A model generated the notes under the pieces. It saw only the letters and a program-made list of their open reading frames with translations, was not told where the DNA came from and made no database searches. Made by a program: the position numbers and the translations under genes. This document shows, one piece after another, positions 17,620 to 25,773 of a stretch of 45,998 bases of DNA; the first letter of the stretch is position 1, and each line of letters begins with the position of its first letter. This DNA comes from Candidatus Pullibacteroides excrementavium (GTDB lineage Bacteria > Bacteroidota > Bacteroidia > Bacteroidales > P3): contig JADIMZ010000029.1 in NCBI GenBank assembly GCA_017694335.1, positions 1-45,998 of the forward strand, given 5' to 3'.

Positions 17620-18090
17620 ATGGGAGATATGGACCTAGTGGAAACCCTTGGAATCAACAGTGGCGGCAGGTTTTCCGTCAAGAGGGAAATGACCGGTCTG
17701 GCTGGCAAAAGGGCTGATGCTCCTGCTTGCCGGCGCATCGGACAGGAAGGCGAGGACTATGCGGCCGAGTATCTGCAGTCCTTGGGATATCGGTTGTTCG
17801 AGCGTAATTACCGTTACCGGCATCGAGAAATAGATTTGATTATGGAAGAGGAAGGGGTGCTGGTTTTTATCGAAGTCAAGACCCGGGCGCCGGGAGCTTT
17901 TCAGGCAGCGCCTTATGCCGTGGACAGACGTAAGCAGATGTTCCTTTATTCGGCCGCATCGAGATATGTTCGTGAGCGGGCGCTGGCGGTGGATATCCGA
18001 TTCGATATAGTATGGATAGAAAAAGGGCCGGGTGGAAAATTCCGGCTAGTAGCCCATATAAGGAATGCTTTTTCTCCTTTGGGCGGATAG
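17620..18090 (+). CDS. yraN: YraN/UPF0102-family nuclease-fold protein
   Basis: The protein (156 residues from this start) has the UPF0102 pattern: IGQEGEDYAAEYL (40-52), then REIDLIMEEEG and FIEVKTR. These give the PD-(D/E)XK-type residues Asp72 and E85-V-K87. The family has a restriction-endonuclease fold; its role is unsettled, with recombination or DNA repair proposed. Homology begins only at about residue 38, so the start could also be the ATG at 17629 or 17689; no ribosome-binding site decides. It converges on the CapD-type dehydratase gene with a 31-bp gap and no clear terminator. Confidence 0.85.
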   Translation: MGDMDLVETLGINSGGRFSVKREMTGLAGKRADAPACRRIGQEGEDYAAEYLQSLGYRLFERNYRYRHREIDLIMEEEGVLVFIEVKTRAPGAFQAAPYAVDRRKQMFLYSAASRYVRERALAVDIRFDIVWIEKGPGGKFRLVAHIRNAFSPLGG

Positions 18091-18121
18091 CCTGTTCGGT
18101 TCAAAGAGAGTCAGCGGCGCT

Positions 18122-20053
18122 TTATGCTGCTACTGTTTTATGATCCAGTTTGGAGAAGGAAGAGTTGTTGCTGATAAATTCGGGAACGATTTCCTTGGCT
18201 TTCCTGACGGCGGCTTCCGTTTGGCAATGGCGGGAGAGTTGTTCCAGTTCATCGTAATCCGGCAGCAGGTCCTCGAAAGTGTAGACGCGGGCATCCGCAA
18301 TCCGGATTTTCTTGTTGGAAGTGGGGTGAGTGTGTTCGATGGAGCTTAGCACTTCTTCATAGAGTTTCTCTCCGGGACGGAGACCGGTGTATTCGATTTT
18401 GACGGTATCGAGATTGTATCCCGAAAGCAGGATCATCTTTTTGGCAAGATCCGCAATTTTTATAGGCGTTCCCATGTCGAAGACCATGATATCTCCTCCA
18501 TGGCCGATGTTCGATGCCTCCAATACGAGCAAGCAGGCCTCCTTGATGGTCATGAAGTAGCGGGTGATTTCGGGATGCGTTACCGTGACAGGGCCTCCTT
18601 TGGCGATTTGGGATTCGAACAGTGGAATGACCGAACCTTGGCTTCCCAGCACGTTTCCGAACCGGGTGGTGATGTATTGGGTCTTTCCTGCCACTCGTCC
18701 GGCCTTGATAGCGTAATTGAGGCTTTGCACGTAAATCTCGGCCAAACGTTTGGACGCTCCCATCACATTGGTCGGGTTCACGGCTTTGTCGGTCGAGATC
18801 ATGACAAATTTTTCCGCGCCGTATTCCAGCGCGATATGGGCGATGTTGCGAGTTCCTACCACATTGACCATGAAGGCTTCGTTGGGGTTGATTTCCATCA
18901 GCGGCACATGTTTGTAGGCGGCAGCGTGGAATACGATTTGCGGATGATACAGTTCGAACATGTATCTGATCCGTTCTTTGAACCGGACATCCCCGACCAT
19001 TGGAATCAGTTCCAGTTTGGGGAATTTTTCTTCCAGTTCGAGGCGCAGGTTGTGTATACCGGTTTCGCAATTGTCGAACAGGACCAAGCGGCGGACTTGG
19101 AATGAAGCGATTTGCCGGCACAGTTCGCTCCCGATGGAACCGGCCGCGCCCGTCACTACGATGGTCTTGTCTTGAAGGTCTTCGGCTATCTGGACGGTGT
19201 TGATTTGTATCTCTTCCCGTCCCAGCAGGTCGGTGATGTCCAGTTTGCGGACTTGGGGGATGGAATGGCGCCATTTGCCGATAGGGGGCACTGTGAACAA
19301 TTTCAGGTTCCGGGTGAGACAGTAGGATATCAAACGGTTCCTTTCGTTCCATATATCCGACTGCCGGGTGAACAGGATCCCTTCGATATCGTCTTTTTCA
19401 ATGATATTCCGCAGGCTTGAAACCCGGTTGATGACATAGACCGGGAGGTTTCCGATGGGGTAGGTGTCTTCTCGTTTGGCAAAGCGGAGGTAGCCCGCAA
19501 TCTTGTAGTTGGATTGGGTGTTGAGGTTCAAAACGCTGCTGAGAGTCAGATCGTTGGGATTCGATCCATATATCAGAACGTTCTGTTTCGTTTTGTTATG
19601 GTTGTTGATGGCGAACTGATAGGAAATGACGACAAAAACCCGTGAGAGGACCAGGATGGAAAAGGTGAAGCATATGTCTATCAGTACGGTGACGCCCATT
19701 TCTATTTTTGTGAAGAAGTGGACGTACAGGATCAAAGCCATTCCGACAAAGAAAGCTTTGATCAATAGTGCCGCTGCAATTCTCCATACGGACTGGAGAG
19801 AGGAGTGGCGGATGATATTCTTGTAGGTTTTGAAAAGCAGGAAGCCGATGGCGCTTGAAAACAAGCTGAAAAGAGCAATTTGCGCAAAACTTGCCGAATG
19901 GAATGCCTGATGGAAAAGCTTGCAGCATAGGGCGTATGCGGCACAAGTCCCGATAGTGGAGATAATCAAATCGAAAGCAAACACAAACCAGCGGTTTATG
20001 TAGGGTTCGCTCACGATTTTTCTGGCCAGTTTTGTTCCTAATGAGAATGTCAT
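18122..20053 (-). CDS. Membrane nucleotide-sugar 4,6-dehydratase/epimerase (CapD/FlaA1 type)
   Basis: The 643-residue protein has four membrane helices (about 23-43, 57-75, 92-112, 121-146), a CoA-binding-like region, then a short-chain dehydrogenase domain starting with the NAD(P) motif TGAAGSIGSE (301-310). AAYKHVPLME and the STDKAVNPTNVMGASKR segment follow, the latter carrying the TDK variant of the active site typical of the FlaA1/CapD/WbpM group. Members act on UDP-GlcNAc in making surface-glycan sugars. The ATG at 20051-20053 is preferred: 43 extra in-frame residues upstream are unlike the family and would overlap the promoter. It is its own transcription unit. Confidence 0.92.
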   Translation of the reverse strand: MTFSLGTKLARKIVSEPYINRWFVFAFDLIISTIGTCAAYALCCKLFHQAFHSASFAQIALFSLFSSAIGFLLFKTYKNIIRHSSLQSVWRIAAALLIKAFFVGMALILYVHFFTKIEMGVTVLIDICFTFSILVLSRVFVVISYQFAINNHNKTKQNVLIYGSNPNDLTLSSVLNLNTQSNYKIAGYLRFAKREDTYPIGNLPVYVINRVSSLRNIIEKDDIEGILFTRQSDIWNERNRLISYCLTRNLKLFTVPPIGKWRHSIPQVRKLDITDLLGREEIQINTVQIAEDLQDKTIVVTGAAGSIGSELCRQIASFQVRRLVLFDNCETGIHNLRLELEEKFPKLELIPMVGDVRFKERIRYMFELYHPQIVFHAAAYKHVPLMEINPNEAFMVNVVGTRNIAHIALEYGAEKFVMISTDKAVNPTNVMGASKRLAEIYVQSLNYAIKAGRVAGKTQYITTRFGNVLGSQGSVIPLFESQIAKGGPVTVTHPEITRYFMTIKEACLLVLEASNIGHGGDIMVFDMGTPIKIADLAKKMILLSGYNLDTVKIEYTGLRPGEKLYEEVLSSIEHTHPTSNKKIRIADARVYTFEDLLPDYDELEQLSRHCQTEAAVRKAKEIVPEFISNNSSFSKLDHKTVAA

Positions 20054-20160
20054 TGTGGATTCGCTTGCTTTTCTCCGTTTGGGTTCAAGTCTTGTGCCTG
20101 TATTGCAAGGGGCGTTCCTGACAGGCTTTGTCGAGAGGCCCTTTGACAAATACCAACTTA

Positions 20161-20193
20161 CAAAATTACAAAAATATTTCAAAGAGATACAAA
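20161..20193 (-). promoter_or_regulatory. Promoter of the CapD-type dehydratase
   Basis: On the minus strand TTTG (20190-20193), 21 bp, TAATTTTG (20161-20168) matches the Bacteroidetes consensus. Transcription should start near 20154, about 100 bases before the ATG. The -33 box is made from the T-run of the terminator that ends the SusC/SusD unit. A second -7-like box, TATTTTTG, lies at 20169-20176. Confidence 0.7.
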
Positions 20194-20226
20194 AAAAGCG
20201 GCTTGATCCGAATCAAGCCGCTTTTT
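20191..20226 (-). terminator. Terminator of the SusC/SusD unit
   Basis: A perfect 15-bp stem (20193-20207 with 20212-20226) closes a CCGA/TCGG loop. It has a run of T on the exit side of the minus strand and also T on the plus strand side. It lies 18 bp after the SusD stop codon. Confidence 0.92.
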
Positions 20227-20243
20227 CTATGACAAGGGATGTC

Positions 20244-21980
20244 CTATTCTATGGCAACACCCGGTCTGTCATTCTGGTTCTGATAGTCAAAGCCTTCTTC
20301 CGGCAATTCCACTTGCAGGCTGTAGTTGTTCCCGTTTGCTTCATCCCAAGCATTGGTCTGCCAGTTCTTGCTTTGGCCAGGAATGGGGTTGCCCGCCAAG
20401 TCTACCGGTCTACCGTCTTTCCATTGCTGGGTCGAGAATTCGACAAAAGGCACAGGATAAGAGAATCGGCATAACGGGTAGTTCATGAAGTGGCTTCTGA
20501 AATCCTGGTCTTCACGGCTTCCTTCACGGCTTAAGGCAATCCCGTTCCGGCGCAGGAACGACCATCTTTGGCCTTCGCACAACAGCTCGCGGGCGTATTC
20601 GTCCATCAAGCCGGCCAAGAATCCTTGGGCAACGCCGTTGGCAGGGTACGTCTGGAACGTTGCGCTTGCCACCAGGTTAGGATACCTTGCCGCGAAGTTC
20701 TCTTCGGTTACCGTGGTATCTCTTTTCGAGATAAGATTGTTGTACAGGGTAGCGTAAGCCCTGCTTCCATTCCCATCCAGAGCAGCTTCGCATTCGGCCT
20801 TGATCAGGTAGAGCTCGGGAACACGCAGCACGGGTACGTTGAAGACCCCGTCATCGGCTGCATATTTCAAGCACCAGCTGCCGCTTTCCGAGCTGGGAGC
20901 GCTTCCTGTGGAAGAACTGTACAAGGCACGGCGGATATCGTCGGTTTCAAAGAGGCCGTATGCATAAGGAGTGGGGCTGAACCCGTAGGTACCGAACAAT
21001 GTGTTCAAGGAGTTCGCCGACAAGTTGTCCTGGCTGGTGTAGTTCAGCTGCCAGATGTCTTCGGACGAAGGCGTGGCCCCGTAGGCTGCGATGAGATTTT
21101 CGGCCGACGAAATCAGTTCGCCGTTTGCGCCCACGACAGACAGATTGCTCAAAGCGTTCTCCGCTGCTTGGAGAGCTTCGTTATATTCATGCTGTGCCAG
21201 ATGAACTTTGGCTTGAATCATGTACAGGGCTGTGATGGACGGGTAGTAGCGGACATCGGCCGCGCCCAGCATGCAGGTGTTCTGGCTCTTCCCGTAAGCA
21301 TTGATAGCATCGGCGATTTCCTGTTCCATGAAGGTGTAGGTGTCTTCCAACGAGCTCATATTAGCCGGTTCGGAGTTACCCAACGCGCGGTCTTTAAGCA
21401 GGATAATACCTACCTTGGTTGGATTGGTTCCCGGTATGGTGTGCTGTTTGCCGCCATTGTTGTCATCCAGGTTGTAATCCAAGCAGAAATACTGGGCCAA
21501 GGTGTATTCGCAGAATACTTTCACGGTCAACGAAGTGGCAATCGAGTTGTACAATTGCTCAATTTCATCGTCAGACAAAGAAGCGGAATCCGCCAACAGA
21601 CGTTTGGCTGCTTCGACAGTGCGGGCTGCCGAGGCGGCAATCTGGTAAGGAGCCGCCCAGAAGCTGGCAGCGTCTGTAGAGTTGGTTGTGACAATCCATT
21701 GTTCGATGTCCTGCATCGTACCTTGGTTTCTACGGGTTGTATTGACCAAGTCAGTCACGACATCGCCTACAACAACCAAATCTCGACCCCATGCACTCGC
21801 AGATGCCATCATCGACATGGTGCCCACTACCGTGCTCGGCACCAATGAAGGATCGTTGAGAATGACCTCCGTGTCCATGGCTGTCGACGGAGCCCTGTCC
21901 AAATAGTCATTAGAGCAGGACGACAACAGTACCACTGGAACCAGTGCCGCAGCAAATGCTATATTTTTGATCTTTTTCAT
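20244..21980 (-). CDS. SusD/RagB-family surface lipoprotein
   Basis: The 578-residue lipoprotein has lipobox LLSSC with Cys22 and a SusD-typical start (NDYLDRAPSTA). TPR-like helices and the C-terminal RagB/SusD pattern (LLCEGQRWSFLRRNG, close to the common ELxxEgxRwxDLrR) are visible. SusD proteins sit on the outer surface, bind the nutrient and act as a lid over their SusC partner. It is 41 bp behind the SusC gene and ends at a strong terminator. No hydrolase is attached, so the substrate (glycan or peptide) is unknown. Confidence 0.95.
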   Translation of the reverse strand: MKKIKNIAFAAALVPVVLLSSCSNDYLDRAPSTAMDTEVILNDPSLVPSTVVGTMSMMASASAWGRDLVVVGDVVTDLVNTTRRNQGTMQDIEQWIVTTNSTDAASFWAAPYQIAASAARTVEAAKRLLADSASLSDDEIEQLYNSIATSLTVKVFCEYTLAQYFCLDYNLDDNNGGKQHTIPGTNPTKVGIILLKDRALGNSEPANMSSLEDTYTFMEQEIADAINAYGKSQNTCMLGAADVRYYPSITALYMIQAKVHLAQHEYNEALQAAENALSNLSVVGANGELISSAENLIAAYGATPSSEDIWQLNYTSQDNLSANSLNTLFGTYGFSPTPYAYGLFETDDIRRALYSSSTGSAPSSESGSWCLKYAADDGVFNVPVLRVPELYLIKAECEAALDGNGSRAYATLYNNLISKRDTTVTEENFAARYPNLVASATFQTYPANGVAQGFLAGLMDEYARELLCEGQRWSFLRRNGIALSREGSREDQDFRSHFMNYPLCRFSYPVPFVEFSTQQWKDGRPVDLAGNPIPGQSKNWQTNAWDEANGNNYSLQVELPEEGFDYQNQNDRPGVAIE

Positions 21981-22021
21981 TTCAATACTGTTTTATTGTT
22001 TTTTATCCTTTACCAATCTTT

Positions 22022-25000
22022 TTAGAATCCAACATTGATACCCAAAGAGTAGTTGATGGGCACGGGATAGTTCGACGTCTGGATGGCGCTCAAACCGGAT
22101 TCGGGGTCGTAACCGCGGAAATCCTTGGCGCACCAGGTCCATGCGTTGTCAATGCTGGCATAGATACGCAGGCTGCTCAAGAAAATCTTTTCGCAGTGCT
22201 TTTTCGGCAAAGTATAACCCAGCATGATGGATTTGAGACGGAGGTAAGAACCGGACATTTTCAAACGGGTACTCAAGGCCGTTGCGTTGTTGTTGCCACC
22301 GTTCATCAACTGCGGCACTACAACATCGTCGCCCGGACGTTGCCACCTGTTTTCCATAATCCAGTAGGTTGTGGTAGCACCCGGATCTTGTCCTTCGTTT
22401 TCCAGATAAGGAAGGTCGTTGCTCAAGATATAGTTGCCATAGTTGTAGTTGAACTGGAAGCTGAGGTCGAAATTGTAAAATTCGAAGCCCATCTGCAGAC
22501 CACCGTAGAATTTCGGGTCGCTGAAGCCTACGTAGCGGTAAGCAGCGTCATTGTAATTGTATACATATTCGCCGTCAGCTCCGTACCAGCGAGGACGACC
22601 GGTAGCAGGATCCACACCGGCATATTCGGGCATGTACAACTGGCTGGACGGATGACCTTCTTCCAAGATACCGATGGTACCGCTTTGGATGGACTGGTGG
22701 TCGGGCAATTCCAGAATCATGTTGTCGTTGGTTGTGATATTGAAGCCCAAGGTCCAGCGGAAGTTCTTGCGGTTCATCAGCAAGGCGTTCACTTGGATTT
22801 CAACCCCTTGGTTGCGCATGCTACCGAGGTTCATCGCGATAGCGCCGAAACCGGTCGCATAAGACAGAGGACGGGAGAAAATCATATCGACAGTGCGGTC
22901 GTTGTAGTAGTCTGCTTCAACGGTCAACACGTTGAACAGCATGAATTCCAAACCCACGTCGAACTTGTTTCTCTTTTCCCATTCCAGATTGGGGTTGGCC
23001 AACTGCGAAGGACCGAAACCGGAGATGCCGCCGTAACGAGTGGAGGCATATACACCGCGTGCCTGGTAGTACCCTACGTTCTGGTTACCGGAGGTACCGT
23101 AGCTGATACGTAAGCTCAAGTTGTTCAACCAGCTTTGAGTGGCAGCCATGAAGCGTTCGGCCGAAATACGGTATCTGGCACCTACCGACCAGAAAGTACC
23201 CCAGCGTTTGTCTTCACCGAAACGGGAAGAACCGTCGCGACGTACACTGGCAGATACATAGTACTTGTTGTCGTAATCGTACTCAACGCTACCGAAGTAA
23301 GAAGCCAAAGTGGCGTCAGCACGGTTGAACGCACCACGGGTGTCGGTGGCATTGGAGATTTCCATCAACTGCGGGGTGGCGTAGTCCTGACCGGCAACGA
23401 AAGAGGTGAACTGGTTGAAGCGTTGAGCTTCCTGTCCTACCAAGATGTTGAAGTTGTTTTTCTTGATGGAGGGCATCCAGTTGATGGTGTTGGTGATGTT
23501 CATGTAGGCAAGCGTCTGGTCCTGCAACTGGGTCACACCGCCCAACTGAGCCCCTTGCGGGTTGACTACCATCGACCATACGTTTTCTTCTTTCAAGGTT
23601 ACGAAGTCGATACCGATTTTGGACTGTACGTACAGGTTCTTGTACAGTTTGACACGCAAGTACGGGCTGAACAAAGCCTTGTACTGTTGCTGGAAGGCAC
23701 GGTCGCGGTATTCATCCGTATACAAGGCTACAGGGTTATAACCTTGAGCGGCGGGGTTGCTCGTCGTGTTCCAGGTGCTTTTGTCTACAATGTATTCTCC
23801 GGTAGAGGGGTCGACAACATAGTAGTTGCCCCATTCGTTCATTTCGTCCGATTCAAGATAGGAGTAAACCGGGTCGGTCGGACGCATCATGGATGCACCC
23901 CAGATAGGAGAGGCGTATGCCAAACCGGTAGGTACCGTGTTGATTTCAGAGTAAGACCCGGTCAGGTTCATGCCGAAAGACAACCAATCGGTGGGGTTCA
24001 CGTCCAGGTTCAAGCGGGCACTGTAACGGGTATAGTCGGAACCGATTACGATACCTTTGTTGTTGAAGTAGCCGACAGAGGCGTAGTAGTTGACGTTCTT
24101 CGTGCCACCGGAGGCGGTCATCGAGTAGTCTTGGATAAGGCCGTTGCGGGTTACTTGATCCCACCAGTCGGTGTAATAAACCGAGTTGGGGCCGTATAGG
24201 GCGATTTCTTCCGCTGTACGGAACCCGTTGTTGTTCATGAAGTCGATATTGTAATTGCTGTTTTCAGGGGTGTAGTACTGGTATGCCAGGTTCGGGTTTT
24301 CCTGCCAACGCTGGTACGTACGGTCGTCCGCAGCACCGGAATTGATTCGGGATTCGTACAGGAACGTCCTGAAGTCTTCAAGGTTTACTTTCTGGAAGCG
24401 CTTCTTTACATTAGGAGGCGTGGACACACCCACTTTGGCATTGACGCCGAAGGAGACTTTGCCTTCCTTACCTCTTTTTGTGGTAACAACGATAACCCCG
24501 TTGGAAGCACGCGACCCGTAAATGGAAGTAGCGGCAGCATCTTTCAGCAACTGGATACTTTCAATATCTTCCGGGTTCAATGAGGCCAAAGGGTCGGTAC
24601 CGTCGCCATTGGTGTAACTGGTCATACCCATGGCACCGGTGATGATAGGCACCCCGTCGATTACATACAAGGGGTCGTTTCCGGAAGACAAGGAGCTTGT
24701 ACCACGAATACGAACCGTGGTCGCGGAACCGGGCTGTCCGGAAGCCGTACTAACCTGCATGCCAGGAACGCTACCTTGCAAGGAGTTGATTACGTTGGAT
24801 TCCGTCTGACGAGTAATGACTTCTTCGTCTACCTGTACTGCAGAACCTACGTTGTCCACTTTCTTGCGCACCCCGTAACCGGAGGCCGAAACCTGGACTT
24901 CCTGCAACGAGATGGCTGCCGTCTCCATCACCACATTGATTACTCCGCCGGAGATGGGCACGATTTTGTCTTTCATACCCATAGCCGAAAACTTCAAGTT

Positions 25001-25213
25001 CTTAGCTGTGGCTGGGATGTTGTTCAAGGTGTAAACACCATTGAGGTCAGTCGAGGTACCGATGGTAGTCCCTTCAATCTGGACTGCCACCATGGGGATT
25101 CCCATCGGGTCATCCGCGCTCGTGACCTTACCTGTGACGGTGCGTTGCCCGAAAGCCATGTTGGCGGCTCCCATAAGGAACAAGGACACCACAAAGAGCA
25201 CTAGTTTTTTCAT
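22022..25213 (-). CDS. SusC/RagA-family TonB-linked outer membrane transporter
   Basis: The 1063-residue transporter has a signal peptide ending at AFG, with Gln23 next. A carboxypeptidase-regulatory-like domain (about 23-105) precedes the plug (about 115-235), with the SusC signatures VRIRGTSSLSSGNDPLYVIDG and LKDAAATSIYGSRASNGVIVVTTKRG in pattern. A 22-stranded barrel follows, ending in aromatic GINVGF as expected for BAM-folded proteins. It imports large ligands with SusD using TonB energy. A promoter is predicted about 200 bases upstream. Confidence 0.96.
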   Translation of the reverse strand: MKKLVLFVVSLFLMGAANMAFGQRTVTGKVTSADDPMGIPMVAVQIEGTTIGTSTDLNGVYTLNNIPATAKNLKFSAMGMKDKIVPISGGVINVVMETAAISLQEVQVSASGYGVRKKVDNVGSAVQVDEEVITRQTESNVINSLQGSVPGMQVSTASGQPGSATTVRIRGTSSLSSGNDPLYVIDGVPIITGAMGMTSYTNGDGTDPLASLNPEDIESIQLLKDAAATSIYGSRASNGVIVVTTKRGKEGKVSFGVNAKVGVSTPPNVKKRFQKVNLEDFRTFLYESRINSGAADDRTYQRWQENPNLAYQYYTPENSNYNIDFMNNNGFRTAEEIALYGPNSVYYTDWWDQVTRNGLIQDYSMTASGGTKNVNYYASVGYFNNKGIVIGSDYTRYSARLNLDVNPTDWLSFGMNLTGSYSEINTVPTGLAYASPIWGASMMRPTDPVYSYLESDEMNEWGNYYVVDPSTGEYIVDKSTWNTTSNPAAQGYNPVALYTDEYRDRAFQQQYKALFSPYLRVKLYKNLYVQSKIGIDFVTLKEENVWSMVVNPQGAQLGGVTQLQDQTLAYMNITNTINWMPSIKKNNFNILVGQEAQRFNQFTSFVAGQDYATPQLMEISNATDTRGAFNRADATLASYFGSVEYDYDNKYYVSASVRRDGSSRFGEDKRWGTFWSVGARYRISAERFMAATQSWLNNLSLRISYGTSGNQNVGYYQARGVYASTRYGGISGFGPSQLANPNLEWEKRNKFDVGLEFMLFNVLTVEADYYNDRTVDMIFSRPLSYATGFGAIAMNLGSMRNQGVEIQVNALLMNRKNFRWTLGFNITTNDNMILELPDHQSIQSGTIGILEEGHPSSQLYMPEYAGVDPATGRPRWYGADGEYVYNYNDAAYRYVGFSDPKFYGGLQMGFEFYNFDLSFQFNYNYGNYILSNDLPYLENEGQDPGATTTYWIMENRWQRPGDDVVVPQLMNGGNNNATALSTRLKMSGSYLRLKSIMLGYTLPKKHCEKIFLSSLRIYASIDNAWTWCAKDFRGYDPESGLSAIQTSNYPVPINYSLGINVGF

Positions 25214-25418
25214 AAAAAAAGCTGATTTGGATTTGTGTTATTATACATTCATATTGTTATTGCCGCTTGAAAAGCTCGATTGAACATTCATGCGTATCTC
25301 GAACGGTATGCAAACTGTTTCATAGCCTTCTTTATTGGTTCCAATGCCGCTGCAGCGGTAAGCCGTTTCGAGGGAAACAAGACTTATATGCCCACTCTTC
25401 GGCATTAAATGAGGGTAG

Positions 25419-25449
25419 CAAATTTAGATAAATTTTCCATATACCCAAG
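25419..25449 (-). promoter_or_regulatory. Predicted promoter of the SusC/SusD unit
   Basis: On the minus strand CTTG (25446-25449), 19 bp, TAAATTTG (25419-25426) fits the consensus with one mismatch in the -33 box. The start would be near 25412, giving a leader of about 200 bases before SusC. No repeat or recognised operator is visible in that leader. Confidence 0.6.
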
Positions 25450-25702
25450 AGGCTCCTTTTAACATTCTTTGCCCGATTCTGAAAAAAAGATTAAACATTC
25501 TTTGTTAAATAGCTATGAATGTGTTTGTAAAAAAATGTTAAGCCGGGATAAAAAGAGTTAATAAATGTTAAAATCTGCCTTGGCCTTTTGGTGGCCGTGT
25601 TTCCTATGATAATAGGCAGGCCTGTTTCGAGGACCTGCGGTTTCTTTCGGTCCGTGTGCAACGATTCCGTAACAAATACTCCACGGAATGGCAATAATTC
25701 CG

Positions 25703-25736
25703 TATGGGAAATCGTAACAACTAGCTTCTACTTTTG
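25703..25736 (+). promoter_or_regulatory. Predicted promoter of the second TonB receptor unit
   Basis: TACTTTTG at 25729-25736 matches TAnnTTTG; TATG at 25703-25706 is a 3-of-4 -33 box with 22-bp spacing. It would start transcription about 30 bases before the ATG at 25774. The roughly 290 bp between this and the SusC promoter carries no gene. Confidence 0.5.
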
Positions 25737-25773
25737 CGCCGAATTTCTGAAAGCAAAATCGACGGACACAGTG

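Noticed and set aside
20568-24199. Long plus-strand frames opposite the SusD and SusC genes (for example 20568-21848 and 23135-24199)
   Set aside because: They lie entirely antisense to well-supported genes and show no family motif or signal.
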